DNA from: Hyphomonas atlantica corrig.
Lineage (GTDB): Bacteria; Pseudomonadota; Alphaproteobacteria; Caulobacterales; Hyphomonadaceae
Direction: 5' to 3'
Assembly: GCF_000682715.1 (NCBI RefSeq)
Contig: NZ_AWFH01000001.1
Span: 434,001-498,000 of the forward strand
DNA: 64,000 bases
Shown: one piece after another, positions 26,079 to 36,057 of the stretch
How positions within the stretch are numbered: position 1 is the first letter of the stretch
Layout of the letters: every line of letters begins with the position of its first letter
Made by a program: the position numbers and the translations under genes
Notes under the pieces: generated by a model
Told to the model about the DNA's origin: nothing
The model's input: only the letters and a program-made list of their open reading frames with translations
The model's database searches: none

Positions 26079-26897
26079 CTAGAGGCTGAAGCTGCCCTTG
26101 ATCACGGTCACGGATTGGCCGATCAGCTTCACGCGGTCCCCCTGAAGCTTTGTATCGATGTAAGCGCCGCGGCCCGGGTACGCCTGAAAACAACTCATTG
26201 CATCCAGATCGAACCGCTCACGCATCACACGCGCAAGCATGGTATGCCAGCTTCCTGTAGCCGGGTCTTCGTCAATGCCGCTTCCCGGCGCGAAGAAACG
26301 GCTGGTCACATCCACACCGTCGCCGCCCGCTGCAAAACAGCCAAAGTTCCCACGGTCCCAGCCCTCGCCCGGCGCGCCGAGATCTTTCAATGCTTTCAGG
26401 TCAGGCGCCAGGGCATGCACTTGGTCCGGCGTATCAAACCGGGCGGCATAGAACATGCCACCCCAAGCCTGCGCCGGTCGTGCGCCCAGAGCCGTCGCTA
26501 CCTCGTCCGTGACAGGAATTTCTGTGACAGGTCCAGATGGAAAGTCCATCTCCAGGCGGCCATCATCCAGCCGCCGGACAGTCAGCCGGCCTGACTTCAC
26601 CGTGTCGAACGCAATAGACTCTCCGGAAAATCCCAGCTCTTCATAGAGGACATGTGCCGTCGCAAGCGTCGCATGGCCGCAAAGCGGTACTTCCACAGCA
26701 GGCGTGAACCAGCGCAGCGTCCACACCCCCTCCCCTGAAGGGACAATATAGGCTGTCTCGGCAACATTGTTTTCGGCGGCGATCGCCTGAAGCGTTTCAT
26801 CCGGCAGAAAGGCGTCCAGCGGCATGACGCAGGCCTGGTTTCCTTCGAACGGCTTCGAGGCAAATGCATCTATCTGATAGAATGGCAGGGTTGGCAT
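26079..26897 (-). CDS. PhzF family isomerase-like protein
   Basis: 272 residues. YQIDAFASKPFEGNQACVMPL is the PhzF opening. The catalytic Glu is likely E47 in NNVAETAYI, and PLCGHATLATAHVL and DEDPATGSWHTMLA complete the signature. It has the diaminopimelate-epimerase-like double fold. PhzF proteins isomerise small metabolites; outside phenazine clusters the substrate is unknown, and no phenazine genes are present here. Start at 26897 follows GGAGACATCGCC. It is convergent with the lipoprotein gene, leaving 6 bases between. Confidence 0.93.
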   Translation of the reverse strand: MPTLPFYQIDAFASKPFEGNQACVMPLDAFLPDETLQAIAAENNVAETAYIVPSGEGVWTLRWFTPAVEVPLCGHATLATAHVLYEELGFSGESIAFDTVKSGRLTVRRLDDGRLEMDFPSGPVTEIPVTDEVATALGARPAQAWGGMFYAARFDTPDQVHALAPDLKALKDLGAPGEGWDRGNFGCFAAGGDGVDVTSRFFAPGSGIDEDPATGSWHTMLARVMRERFDLDAMSCFQAYPGRGAYIDTKLQGDRVKLIGQSVTVIKGSFSL

Positions 26898-26982
26898 GGC
26901 GATGTCTCCAAAGAAGAAGACCTGAATGCCACGGCAGTCCGTTCTGGAAAAACGATGAATTCTGAACACCCGTTAAGGGGGG

Positions 26983-27798
26983 CTATTCCTCGTCCAGAAC
27001 CCAGCCGTGATGAACCGGGCCGTGACCGCTTCCGAAGCCTTTCGCTTCACGGATGGCTTTCATCAGGTACTCACGCGCCTGTTCAACCGAATCCGGAACA
27101 CTGATGCCTTGCGCAAGACGCGCAGCAATCGCTGAGGCCAGCGTGCAGCCGGTTCCGTGCGTGGAGGTCGTATCAATCCGCGGGCTTTCGAAGATCCACT
27201 CCCCCGTCGTGGTCTGAAGAACGTCGGTGATCACATCCCCGCCAATATGGCCGCCTTTCACCAATGCTCCGTTCGCGCCCAATTCCAGCAATGCTTCAGC
27301 CGCCCGTCTCTGTCCGCTGACGGTTTCGACTGCCTTGCCGGTAAGGACTTCGGCTTCGGGCGCATTTGGGGTCACCACACGGGCCAGGGGCACGAGTTCC
27401 GCCCGGATTGCCTCAACGGCTTTCGCATCCACGAGACGGTCACCGGACGTGGCGACCATTACCGGATCTATCACCCTCGGTACGAACTGCGCGCGCTCTG
27501 ACAGAATTTCTGCGACCGCTTCAACCAGAGGCGCGGAGCCGAGCATGCCGGTCTTGATGGAATCTGCGCCAATGTCGGCTAGCGTCACCTGCATTTGGCC
27601 GGTAACGGCCTCGATCGGTACAGGCCAGACACCATGCACACCGCGCGTATCCTGTACGGTAATCGCGGTCACCGCAGTCATCGCATAGCCGCCAAGCATG
27701 CTGACGGCCTTGATGTCGGCCTGGATACCAGCACCACCGCCGGAGTCAGATCCGGCGATGATGAGAACACGACCGCGTGGGCCGTCTGACTGGGTCAT
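26983..27798 (-). CDS. thiD: Hydroxymethylpyrimidine/phosphomethylpyrimidine kinase ThiD
   Basis: 271 residues, a ribokinase-like fold. AGSDSGGGAGIQADIKA at the N-terminus, TAITVQDTRGV, VIDPVMVATSGDRL and the anion-hole motif STHGTGCTLASAIAA are diagnostic. It phosphorylates hydroxymethylpyrimidine twice for thiamine synthesis or salvage. It starts 5 bases after the transaldolase stop, so it is in that transcript; I saw no TPP riboswitch upstream. Confidence 0.96.
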   Translation of the reverse strand: MTQSDGPRGRVLIIAGSDSGGGAGIQADIKAVSMLGGYAMTAVTAITVQDTRGVHGVWPVPIEAVTGQMQVTLADIGADSIKTGMLGSAPLVEAVAEILSERAQFVPRVIDPVMVATSGDRLVDAKAVEAIRAELVPLARVVTPNAPEAEVLTGKAVETVSGQRRAAEALLELGANGALVKGGHIGGDVITDVLQTTTGEWIFESPRIDTTSTHGTGCTLASAIAARLAQGISVPDSVEQAREYLMKAIREAKGFGSGHGPVHHGWVLDEE

Positions 27799-27803
27799 GA
27801 CAC

Positions 27804-28454
27804 TCAGACCTTGATGCCGGCCTTTTCAGCGTCCGCCAGGAAGGTCTCAAGACCCTTGTCGGTCAGCGGATGCTTGACCAGTCCCTTGATGACGGCTGGC
27901 GGCATTGTGGCCACGTCAGCGCCGGCCAGAGCCGAAAGCTTCACATGGTTTGCCGTGCGGATCGACGCGGCAAGGATTTCCGTGTCGAACAGGTAATTGT
28001 CATAGATCTGGCGGATGTCGGAGATCAGCTCCATGCCATCCACATTGATATCATCCAAGCGGCCGATGAAGGGCGAGATGAAGGTCGCGCCAGCTTTCGC
28101 TGCCAACAGCGCCTGATTGGCGGAGAAGCAAAGCGTGACGTTCACCATCGTGCCGTCATCCGAGAGGGTACGGCAAGCTTTAAGGCCATCCAGGGTCAGC
28201 GGGAGCTTTACGGCAACGTTGTCAGCGATCTTCGCCAATTTACGGCCTTCGGTGATCATCCCATCATAATCGGTTGCAACAACTTCTGCGCTGACCGGCC
28301 CGGAGACGATCTCGCAGATTTCCTTGATGACATCGGCGAACGGGCGACCGGATTTGGCGACCAGCGATGGGTTGGTGGTCACCCCGTCGATCAGGCCGGT
28401 GGCGGCCAGCTCGGCGATGTCGCCTGTATCGGCTGTATCTACGAAAAATTTCAT
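27804..28454 (-). CDS. Transaldolase / fructose-6-phosphate aldolase (small type)
   Basis: 216 residues, the short TalB/Fsa-like family. [33 protein letters not shown] with the Schiff-base Lys (about residue 84) and [10 protein letters not shown] are typical. It acts in the pentose phosphate pathway, with Rpe nearby, or as an aldolase; sequence alone does not separate the two. It lies between ugd and thiD on the minus strand with short gaps (26 and 5 bases). Confidence 0.93.
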   Translation of the reverse strand: MKFFVDTADTGDIAELAATGLIDGVTTNPSLVAKSGRPFADVIKEICEIVSGPVSAEVVATDYDGMITEGRKLAKIADNVAVKLPLTLDGLKACRTLSDDGTMVNVTLCFSANQALLAAKAGATFISPFIGRLDDINVDGMELISDIRQIYDNYLFDTEILAASIRTANHVKLSALAGADVATMPPAVIKGLVKHPLTDKGLETFLADAEKAGIKV

Positions 28455-28480
28455 GTTCAGAATCCTGTTTTCCTGACGTC

Positions 28481-29791
28481 TCAGACCAACGGGCGCCCAA
28501 TGGACGTGTACTGGAATCCACGGCCCGCCATGTCCTCAGGTGAATAGATGTTCCGGAGGTCAACCACAATGTTTGAATTGAGTGCCGCCTTGATCCGATC
28601 GAGGTCCAGCGCACGGAACTGGTCCCATTCCGTCACAATCACCATCGCATCCGCCTGCTCGACCGCATCATACGCGTTCTTCGCAAACTCGATATCGCTG
28701 AGCAGGTGAGATGCCTCTTCCATCGCTTCAGGGTCAAACGCGCGAATTTTCGCACCGGCCGCCTGAAGCGCCGGAATGATGTCGAGGCTCGGCGCGTCGC
28801 GCATGTCGTCGGTGTTCTGCTTGAATGCCAGGCCCAGAACGCCAATCGTCTTGCCTTTCACATCGCCGCCCATTGCCGCGATCACCTTGTCCGCCATCGC
28901 TTTCTTGCGGGCCGCATTGACCTCGACAACCGTGTCCACGATCCGAACCGGTGAATTGTAGTCATTTGCCGTCTTCGTCAGCGCGAGTGTATCTTTCGGG
29001 AAGCAGGATCCACCATAGCCCGGTCCGGCATTCAGGAATTTCTTGCCAATACGGCCATCGAGTCCGATTCCCCGCGACACTTCCTGGACATTGGCCCCAA
29101 CCTTTTCACACAGATCCGCCATTTCATTGATGAACGTGATCTTCACAGCCAGGAATGCGTTGGCGGCGTATTTAATAAGCTCTGACGTACGACGCGCTGT
29201 AAACAGGATTGGCGTCTCATTCAGGAACAATGGGCGATAGAGTTCCGTCATCACCTCACGGGCGCGCTCATCATCCGTTCCAACGACCACACGGTCTGGA
29301 ATCTTGAAGTCCTTGATGGCGGCGCCTTCGCGGAGGAATTCCGGATTGGAGACAACTGCGAAATCGCCATCGGGGCGCTTCTTGCGGATGATTTCCTCAA
29401 CCTCGTCGCCAGTTCCAACTGGAACAGTTGATTTGGTTACAACGACAGTGAAGCCGTCCATCAGTTCGGCGATTTCTTCTGCTGCCGCGTAGACGTAAGA
29501 CAGGTCGGCATGCCCATCGCCGCGGCGGGATGGCGTGCCAACTGCGATGAACACTGCGTCGGCATTGCGGATCGCGTCCCTGGCTTCAGTTGTGAAGAAC
29601 AGACGCTCTTCCTTGACGTTCTTCTCGACCAGACTGTCCAGGCCCGGCTCGTAAATAGGCATAACGCCCGCTTCGAGCTTCTCAATCTTTGACGCGTCCT
29701 TGTCGACGCACGTCACAACGTGTCCGAAATCTGCAAAACAGGCCCCGCTCACAAGGCCGACATAGCCTGTCCCAATCATCGCAACACGCAT
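28481..29791 (-). CDS. UDP-glucose 6-dehydrogenase
   Basis: 436 residues. [19 protein letters not shown] is the NAD-binding N-terminus. [34 protein letters not shown] and the catalytic C263 in [12 protein letters not shown] confirm the family. It oxidises UDP-glucose to UDP-glucuronate for surface polysaccharide synthesis. It leads a minus-strand run ugd-transaldolase-thiD; 161 bases separate it from the divergent GST gene. Together with the mutase at 30619 it supplies sugar nucleotides. Confidence 0.97.
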   Translation of the reverse strand: MRVAMIGTGYVGLVSGACFADFGHVVTCVDKDASKIEKLEAGVMPIYEPGLDSLVEKNVKEERLFFTTEARDAIRNADAVFIAVGTPSRRGDGHADLSYVYAAAEEIAELMDGFTVVVTKSTVPVGTGDEVEEIIRKKRPDGDFAVVSNPEFLREGAAIKDFKIPDRVVVGTDDERAREVMTELYRPLFLNETPILFTARRTSELIKYAANAFLAVKITFINEMADLCEKVGANVQEVSRGIGLDGRIGKKFLNAGPGYGGSCFPKDTLALTKTANDYNSPVRIVDTVVEVNAARKKAMADKVIAAMGGDVKGKTIGVLGLAFKQNTDDMRDAPSLDIIPALQAAGAKIRAFDPEAMEEASHLLSDIEFAKNAYDAVEQADAMVIVTEWDQFRALDLDRIKAALNSNIVVDLRNIYSPEDMAGRGFQYTSIGRPLV

Positions 29792-29952
29792 GAGATTTCC
29801 TCACTTCAAACAAACCATATGGATTGATCGCGAGGGGTGCGATTTTTGTGCCAATCGGTCAAGAGGGCCAGTGCGGGAACACCGGCCTGAGGTCGAAGGA
29901 GTGAGTCCGGTATCCTTCTGGCAATGCTGCACGCACCAGACTAGGATAGTGC

Positions 29953-30618
29953 ATGGAAAATCCATTGGGGATAATGATGACGAAGCTGACCTTTTACACG
30001 AACCCCATGTCGCGCGGCCGGATCGCACGCTGGATGCTGGAAGAGACCGGCGCAGACTATGAAACTGTTCTGCTGCACTACGGGCCGGAAATGCAGTCAG
30101 ACAACTACAAAGCCATCAATCCCATGATGAAAGTGCCTGCCATCGTCCATGGGGGAAAAACGGTGACAGAATGCGGCGCCATCTGCGCCTATCTCGCCGA
30201 AGCGTTTCCCGATGCGGGTCTCGCTCCCCTGCCCGAAGAGCGGGCCGATTATTATCGCTGGATGTTCTTTGCCGCTGGCCCCTGGGAGCAGGCAAGCACG
30301 AACAGGGCAATGGGGTTCAACGTGCCATCCGAACATTCCGGCATGGCCGGTTATGGCGATTTCGAGCGCACACTTGCGACGCTGACCTCGATCCTGGATG
30401 ACCGGCCCCACATCTGTGGTGATCGATTTACCGCAGCCGACATCTATGTCGGTTCACAGATCGCCTGGGGCGTTCAGTTCGGCACCATACCCACAACCCC
30501 ACGCCTGACGAACTACATCTCACGCGGCATGGCCCGCCCCGCCTTCCAGCGCGCGACCGAGAAGGACGACGCTGAAATGGACGGGTACGGACCGGAAACT
30601 CCGCCGGCAAATGCCTGA
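29953..30618 (+). CDS. Glutathione S-transferase family protein
   Basis: 221 residues, or 213 if the ATG at 29977 is used, which places KLTFYTNPMSRGRIARWML at the start as in most GSTs. The upstream ATG at 29953 has an AGGA at good spacing, so the start is unsettled. The thioredoxin-like N-domain has MMKVPAIV with the cis-Pro and the glutathione motif VTECGAICAYLAE. The helical C-domain has DRFTAADIYVGSQ. The substrate is unknown. Its stop abuts the stop of the convergent mutase gene. Confidence 0.92.
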   Translation: MENPLGIMMTKLTFYTNPMSRGRIARWMLEETGADYETVLLHYGPEMQSDNYKAINPMMKVPAIVHGGKTVTECGAICAYLAEAFPDAGLAPLPEERADYYRWMFFAAGPWEQASTNRAMGFNVPSEHSGMAGYGDFERTLATLTSILDDRPHICGDRFTAADIYVGSQIAWGVQFGTIPTTPRLTNYISRGMARPAFQRATEKDDAEMDGYGPETPPANA

Positions 30619-32136
30619 TCAGATTTCCTGATTGTAGGCACCAACTTCCGGATGCTTGCCAAGGCGTGGCTTCACTTCCTTGTGGAACAGGTCCCGCATG
30701 TCATCCGCGCTGGCCATGGATTCTACCACGACGACCAGTTCCGGCTTGTTTGAGGACGCCCGCACGAGCACCCAGGAGCCGTCTTCAAGCGTTACGCGGG
30801 CGCCGTTGACTGTGTTCACGTCAACGACCTTCCGCCCAAGGATCTCCGTACCATTGAGGCTCTTGTATTCCTCAACCATCTTGTCAACGATGCCATACTT
30901 GGTTTCATCATCGCAATGCGGAGACATGGTGAGAGACGTGTAAGCAACACCCAGCTCACCTTTGAGGTCGGCCATGTTCTTGTCCGGATTGCGATCCAGC
31001 ATTTCCAGAACCGCCTTTGCCGCCACCAGGCCATCATCATAGCCGAGGCCGATTGGCTCACGGAAGAAGAAGTGGCCGGACTTTTCAAAGCCCGCAAGTG
31101 CGCCAAGGTCTGTCGTGCGGCGTTTGATGTAGGAGTGACCGGTCTTGTAATAATCGACTGTCGCGCCATTCTCCTGCAAGACGGGGTCTGTCTTGTAGAG
31201 GCCTGTGGATTTCACATCGACCACGAATTTTGCGTTTGGATAGATCTTTGAGAGGTCGCGTGCCAGCATCAGGCCGATCTTGTCAGCAAAGATTTCCTCA
31301 CCCGTATTGTCGACCACACCACAGCGGTCGCCGTCACCGTCAAAGCCCAGCGCCACATCGGCGCCAGTCTCGCGCACCATCTCGGCCATGGCATGCAGCA
31401 TTTCGGAATCTTCCGGATTCGGATTGTATTTCGGGAACGTCATGTCGAGATTGCAATCCATCTCGATAACTTCGGCGCCCATCATGCGCAGCGCATCCGG
31501 AGCGAACGCACCTGCCGTACCGTTTCCGCATGCCGCGACCACCTTCAGCGGACGCGTCAGCTTGGTGTCGCCCACAACCGCCTCGATATACTTCTCGCGA
31601 ATGCCATCGACGCGGTGATGCGCGCCGCCAGCGCGTGGCTGGAAGTCGCCACCCATGACGATTTCCTTCAGGCGGCCCATTTCATCCGGCCCGAAAGTCA
31701 GCGGGCGGTTGGCGCCCATCTTCACACCGGTCCAGCCATTCTCATTATGGCTCGCCGTCACCATCGCACAGCATGGCACGTCCAGCTCGAATTGGCTCCA
31801 GTACACCATTGGCGAGAGGGCCAGCCCCACATCCAGGACTTCACATCCGCCCTGCACCAGGCCGAGAATCAACGCGTTCTTGATCGGTTGGCTGATAGAG
31901 CGGAAATCGTGGCCGGTTACCACTTTCGGTTCCACGCCCAGCTCATGGAAGAGCGTCGCCATGCCAAGGCCCAGCGCCTGCACGCCTGTCAGGTTCAGCT
32001 CAGGCGCTTTTTCCTTGCCAATGCCGTTGAACCACCAGCGAGCATCATATTCACGAAAGCCGGTCGGCTTCACGAGCGGAAGAATTTCAAATTCCAGCGT
32101 GTTCGGCTGAATATCAGCCAATGGTTTGGGCATCAT
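30619..32136 (-). CDS. Phosphomannomutase/phosphoglucomutase
   Basis: 505 residues, alpha-D-phosphohexomutase family. The phosphoserine loop TASHNENGWTG (S129), the metal site FDGDGDRCG, the sugar-binding GFEKSGHFFF and the phosphate-binding RASSNKPELVV are all present. It interconverts hexose 1- and 6-phosphates for GDP-mannose or UDP-glucose supply. A tandem ATG starts it, with GGAGAC upstream. The 172-base gap to the divergent outer-membrane gene carries both promoters. Confidence 0.93.
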   Translation of the reverse strand: MMPKPLADIQPNTLEFEILPLVKPTGFREYDARWWFNGIGKEKAPELNLTGVQALGLGMATLFHELGVEPKVVTGHDFRSISQPIKNALILGLVQGGCEVLDVGLALSPMVYWSQFELDVPCCAMVTASHNENGWTGVKMGANRPLTFGPDEMGRLKEIVMGGDFQPRAGGAHHRVDGIREKYIEAVVGDTKLTRPLKVVAACGNGTAGAFAPDALRMMGAEVIEMDCNLDMTFPKYNPNPEDSEMLHAMAEMVRETGADVALGFDGDGDRCGVVDNTGEEIFADKIGLMLARDLSKIYPNAKFVVDVKSTGLYKTDPVLQENGATVDYYKTGHSYIKRRTTDLGALAGFEKSGHFFFREPIGLGYDDGLVAAKAVLEMLDRNPDKNMADLKGELGVAYTSLTMSPHCDDETKYGIVDKMVEEYKSLNGTEILGRKVVDVNTVNGARVTLEDGSWVLVRASSNKPELVVVVESMASADDMRDLFHKEVKPRLGKHPEVGAYNQEI

Positions 32137-32308
32137 GAGTCTTGTGTCTCCAGGCTTAATGCGTCCCTACACGTCGAGTGTATCATTTCGATTAGGATAT
32201 GCATGAGGTGCGCCATAGGCGTCAAAACATGACTCTTTATTAATCATCCGATCTTTCACTCGGTTCGTACTCCCTGATGACACCAACCCTGTCATTGAGG
32301 AACCCCCC

Positions 32309-33082
32309 ATGAAACTCTCACACATATCGGTTACCATCTCCGTGGCGGCATTGCTCGCCGCCCCCGCCATGGCCCAGGACTGGTACGCTGCCGGATCAGT
32401 CAGCTACCTGAATCAGTCAGACAGCGACAATTCTGGCACGACCGGCGCGTTCACCACCGGTAATCTTGGCGACGGAACGACACTCGATGTCGCCGCTGGC
32501 ACGCCATATGGCTGGAACACGGAATTCGATAATGGCACAGGTTTCAGCGCTGAAGTCGGCGCACGCTATGGCAATGGTTTCCGCGGCGCAGTCGAACTCG
32601 CCTACTCCAGTGCCGATGTCGACACTCATACCGGCGTTACACTCGGCGGCGGCAGCATTGATGCCCTCGACGCCGCGTCCATCGCGGGCAGCCCGACGCC
32701 CCTCGGCGCAACCGTAGCGGATGTCGTCGCAGACGGTCGGGGTGACATTTCAAGCACCTCTGTCTTTGCGAACCTGTACTATGACTTCAACAACGGTGGC
32801 ACAGTCCAGCCCTATGCGGGCGCCGGCATCGGCTTTTCCGATGTGGACGTACAATACAACCCATCAGGCGTTGGCGTAGTTGATGATGGCGAGACCAAAT
32901 TTGCCTACCAGCTCAAGGCCGGTTTGACCTGGCTGGCGTCAGAGACCTGGGAAGTCTATGGCGAATATGCCTACCGGGCGACCGAAGACATTGAGGTCAA
33001 CAATGACCTCTTCCCCGGCAATCTCGAAATCGAGAACCAACAGAACCTGTTCACGGTCGGCGTACGCTATCGTTTCGGCTAA
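32309..33082 (+). CDS. Outer-membrane beta-barrel protein (OmpA-like porin family)
   Basis: 257 residues with a signal peptide cut after AMAQ (residue 23). Alternating amphipathic strands follow, many Gly and Asp in loops (SYLNQSDSDNSGTTG), and the last strand ends with FTVGVRYRFG, typical of a barrel terminus. Probably an 8-10 stranded barrel. Function may be structural, adhesion or a porin; not resolvable. Start has GAGGAACCCCCC. It overlaps the end of the convergent amidotransferase gene by 4 bases. Confidence 0.85.
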   Translation: MKLSHISVTISVAALLAAPAMAQDWYAAGSVSYLNQSDSDNSGTTGAFTTGNLGDGTTLDVAAGTPYGWNTEFDNGTGFSAEVGARYGNGFRGAVELAYSSADVDTHTGVTLGGGSIDALDAASIAGSPTPLGATVADVVADGRGDISSTSVFANLYYDFNNGGTVQPYAGAGIGFSDVDVQYNPSGVGVVDDGETKFAYQLKAGLTWLASETWEVYGEYAYRATEDIEVNNDLFPGNLEIENQQNLFTVGVRYRFG

Positions 33083-33795
33083 CGCCCGGATGTCAGGAAG
33101 TTTGCGATCCAGACGCCCAGCCGCTGACTGTCCAGCGGCGCGTTGAGGCTCTCGATTGCCCCATGAACGGCGGCCTCTGTCAGGGGCCGCCCTTTTCGAC
33201 TGCGGTAGAGCGCGGCGGAATACTCGGCATTGAATTCAGGATGGCACTGAAACGAGACCGCTGGCGTCTTGCCGTAATCGATGGCTGCCATTGGGGTGAA
33301 GTCTGATCTCGCCATCACGCTTGCGCCCGGCGGCAACTCCACCACCTGGTCCTGATGGCTCACCGGCACCGATATGGTCGCCGGGCAATTGCCCTCCATC
33401 CAGTCCGGACAGGCTTTCATCTCGTAGGTGTGCAGGCCAATCCCCCACCCTTTTGGCGACTTGATCACCTTGCCGCCCAATGCCTCGGCCATGATCTGGT
33501 GGCCGAAACAGATGCCCACTTGCGGAACGCCAGCCTTCGCCGCCCCTCGGATGAAGTCCTCAAGCGGCGCGATCCATGGAAAGTCATCATAAACGCCCGC
33601 CGGCGAGCCTGTGATCAGGATACCTTCCAACGTCGACGGATCGGGCAGGGCCTCGCCCTTGATCACCGAAACTGTCTCGAACTCCATGTCAGGACTGGCC
33701 ACCGAGATCAGGTCCCGGAACATCTCGGGATAGTCGACAAAGTCCGCCCGAATGGCCTCGGGCACGAGTCCGGTCTCGATAATGGTCAATTTCAT
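33079..33795 (-). CDS. Class I glutamine amidotransferase-like protein
   Basis: 238 residues. The catalytic triad of class I GATases is visible: C96 in GICFGHQIMAEALGG, H185 and E187 in CHPEF. The family resembles stand-alone GMP-synthase-like amidotransferases that may hydrolyse gamma-glutamyl bonds. No synthase partner is adjacent. It lies 6 bases downstream of the DUF885 peptidase stop region in the reverse direction and is likely transcribed independently or with it. Confidence 0.92.
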   Translation of the reverse strand: MKLTIIETGLVPEAIRADFVDYPEMFRDLISVASPDMEFETVSVIKGEALPDPSTLEGILITGSPAGVYDDFPWIAPLEDFIRGAAKAGVPQVGICFGHQIMAEALGGKVIKSPKGWGIGLHTYEMKACPDWMEGNCPATISVPVSHQDQVVELPPGASVMARSDFTPMAAIDYGKTPAVSFQCHPEFNAEYSAALYRSRKGRPLTEAAVHGAIESLNAPLDSQRLGVWIANFLTSGR

Positions 33796-33801
33796 TGGGG
33801 A

Positions 33802-35550
33802 TCAGTCTGCAAGCGTATCGGTGTTTGAAGCGGTGGAATGTTGCGCGGCGATCCAGTCATCAATGCGCGCCTCCATTACATCGAGCGGCACAGCGCCTTC
33901 TGCAAGAAACGCATCATGAAATTCCCGCACATCAAACGAGTCGCCCAATGAGGCTTCGGCGCGCGCGCGCAATTCGCGGATCTTGAGTTCCCCGACCTTG
34001 TAGGCCACGGCCTGGCCCGGCCAGCCTATATAGCGCGTCACTTCGGTCTGAATGTTGAGCGGCGCCAAGGCGGAATTCTCGATGAAACAGGCTTCAGCTG
34101 CGCTTCGGGTCCAGCCATACCAGTGCAGTCCCGTATCGGCCACGAGACGGCACGCGCGCCACATTTCATAGGACAGCGCCCCGAACCGCTCATAGGGCGT
34201 GCGATAGATGCCCGCTTCACCCGCAATCCGTTCTGCATACAGACCCCACCCTTCGCCAAAGGCGGTTGCGTAATAGTCCTGCCGGAATTTCGGCTGATCA
34301 CTCATTTCCTGGGCAAGGGCGATCTGAAGGTGATGCCCTGGCACGGCCTCATGCGCTGACAAGGCGGGCAGCTCATAGAGCGGTCGCTGGTCGAGGGCGT
34401 AGGTATTCACAAGGTAAATGCCCAGCCGACCCTCCTCCGGATCGCCGGATACATAGCGGCCTGTTGTATAGCCCGGCGCAATCGCGTCCGGCACAGGCTG
34501 CACCTCAAACTCCAGCTCTGGCAGATTCCCGAAATAGTCTGGCAGACTGGCCCGCAGACGCGATGAAATCTCTTCTGCTGCCGCCATCAACTCGTCAGCG
34601 GATTGCGCATAGAATTTCGGATCTGTCCTCAGATGGGTCAGAAATTCCTCGAAACTCCCCTCAAAGCCGATTTCAGCAATGATCGCCTCCATTTCAGAAC
34701 GGATCCGCGCAACTTCGCTGAGGCCAAGCTGGTGGATCTCAACCGGCGAATACCCCGCGCCCGCCGTATGGTATTCAACCATCGCCGCATAAACGGATTG
34801 ACCGTTCTCGAGGCCCGCAATGCCTGCGCCCTGTCTCAGATAGGGTTTGTACTCGATTTCGAGGAACCGCCAGGCATCCAGATAGGCATCCATTGCGCGC
34901 CGCGTCGCAGTCAGGCCTTCAGCCTTCAGTCGCTCGGCAACCGCCGGGTCCATATTTTCAGGCAGGGACAGGAACGGCGCATAAAGGTCGCTTTCCGCCG
35001 GATCATCCACAACCTGCTCTCGAATTTGCGCGATCACCGTGTCCAGCGGATCCTTGTGCGCGGTCCAGCCTGTCTCGATCCCCCGGCGCATGTTTGCGAT
35101 ATTCTCATCAAAGTATCGCGGCACGTCATTCAGGCGTGCGATCCAGGCTTCAGCGGCCGCCTCGCTGTCGAGATTTACCCGCAGGGCTGCAAAAACCGGC
35201 TCTGCCTGAAACCCCCAATCCCCGACAAACGGTATGCGCGCCGAATCGGTCTCTGCCCATACGATATCCGAGTCGAGCAGCCGGATCAGGATGGCCTGAT
35301 CTATCTCGCGCTCAGTTTCAGCTTTTTGCACTTCTTCCAACAAGGCTCTCGCCGCATCGGCCTGCTCAGCAATCGCTTCAGGCGTCACATCAGACCAGCG
35401 ATCCGGCGCCAGACCTGCCGTGCGCGCAGCGCCTTCGGGGCTGTTGGCATCTACATAGGCCTCATATTCAGGCACGAGCGTGTCCAGTGGGTCCGCGACG
35501 GCAACGCTGGCCAGCCCACCAAAAGCCACTGCAAAAAGAAAAGGTTTCAT
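33802..35550 (-). CDS. DUF885 family exported protein, probable zinc metallopeptidase (second copy)
   Basis: 582 residues with a Sec signal peptide (MKPFLFAVAFGGLASVAVAD) and no lipobox. The DUF885 domain carries HEAVPGHH and the downstream Glu in FGEGWGLYAE as likely zinc ligands. It is a paralogue of the lipoprotein at 13174-15045, sharing the same block order (EVARIRSEMEAI, GFEGSFEEF). Start at 35550 has GGGAGCGACAAT; the longer frame to 36483 is antisense to sdhC/sdhD and rejected. It is divergent from sdhC across 96 bases. Confidence 0.92.
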   Translation of the reverse strand: MKPFLFAVAFGGLASVAVADPLDTLVPEYEAYVDANSPEGAARTAGLAPDRWSDVTPEAIAEQADAARALLEEVQKAETEREIDQAILIRLLDSDIVWAETDSARIPFVGDWGFQAEPVFAALRVNLDSEAAAEAWIARLNDVPRYFDENIANMRRGIETGWTAHKDPLDTVIAQIREQVVDDPAESDLYAPFLSLPENMDPAVAERLKAEGLTATRRAMDAYLDAWRFLEIEYKPYLRQGAGIAGLENGQSVYAAMVEYHTAGAGYSPVEIHQLGLSEVARIRSEMEAIIAEIGFEGSFEEFLTHLRTDPKFYAQSADELMAAAEEISSRLRASLPDYFGNLPELEFEVQPVPDAIAPGYTTGRYVSGDPEEGRLGIYLVNTYALDQRPLYELPALSAHEAVPGHHLQIALAQEMSDQPKFRQDYYATAFGEGWGLYAERIAGEAGIYRTPYERFGALSYEMWRACRLVADTGLHWYGWTRSAAEACFIENSALAPLNIQTEVTRYIGWPGQAVAYKVGELKIRELRARAEASLGDSFDVREFHDAFLAEGAVPLDVMEARIDDWIAAQHSTASNTDTLAD

Positions 35551-35646
35551 ATTGTCGCTCCCACGCCCTGTGCCGTTGACAGAAGCATAGAGAAACCTAG
35601 AACCCAAGCCAAAGCATTCATTGCAGGCAAGCAAGGTCATTCCCTC

Positions 35647-36045
35647 ATGACAAGCACTACACGGGCAGATACGCGCCCATTGTCGCCTCATCTTCAGATT
35701 TGGCGGTTCCACATCACGATGGCTGCGTCCATCACACACCGGTTTACGGGCATGGCCCTGTATTTCGGAACATTCCTCATCACAGCATGGATCATTGCCC
35801 TCGCAACCAGCGCAGGCTGGTACAGCGTGATCGAAGACATCGTGTCCGCCTGGTATGGTCAGGTCATCCTGTTCCTCTGGGCTGTGGCGGTCATGTACCA
35901 CTTCCTGAACGGCATTCGTCACCTGCTCTGGGACGGACCACATGTCGGATTTGACCCGAAGACCGCCAGCACGGTTTCGGTGTTCATCTACCTCTTCTCC
36001 ATCATTGGTGCCGCGGCAATTTTTGCTGCTGCCACCTGGCTTTAA
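35647..36045 (+). CDS. sdhC: Succinate dehydrogenase cytochrome b556 subunit SdhC
   Basis: 132 residues. RPLSPHLQIWRFHITMAASITHR at the N-terminus is the SdhC signature. Three membrane helices follow, with the heme-ligating His probably in YHFLNGIRHLLWD. It anchors complex II and binds ubiquinone. The start at 35647 was chosen inside a longer open frame that is antisense to the DUF885 gene; GGTCATTCCCTC precedes it. It is the first gene of the sdhCDAB operon. Confidence 0.93.
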   Translation: MTSTTRADTRPLSPHLQIWRFHITMAASITHRFTGMALYFGTFLITAWIIALATSAGWYSVIEDIVSAWYGQVILFLWAVAVMYHFLNGIRHLLWDGPHVGFDPKTASTVSVFIYLFSIIGAAAIFAAATWL

Positions 36046-36057
36046 GGGGCGACTGAC

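Noticed and set aside
27799-28480. TPP riboswitch upstream of thiD
   Set aside because: thiD starts 5 bases after the transaldolase stop, leaving no room, and no thi-box-like sequence was seen before ugd or transaldolase.
34603-35646. N-terminal extension of the sdhC frame
   Set aside because: Upstream of 35647 the frame is antisense to the DUF885 gene, and SdhC family similarity starts at 35647.
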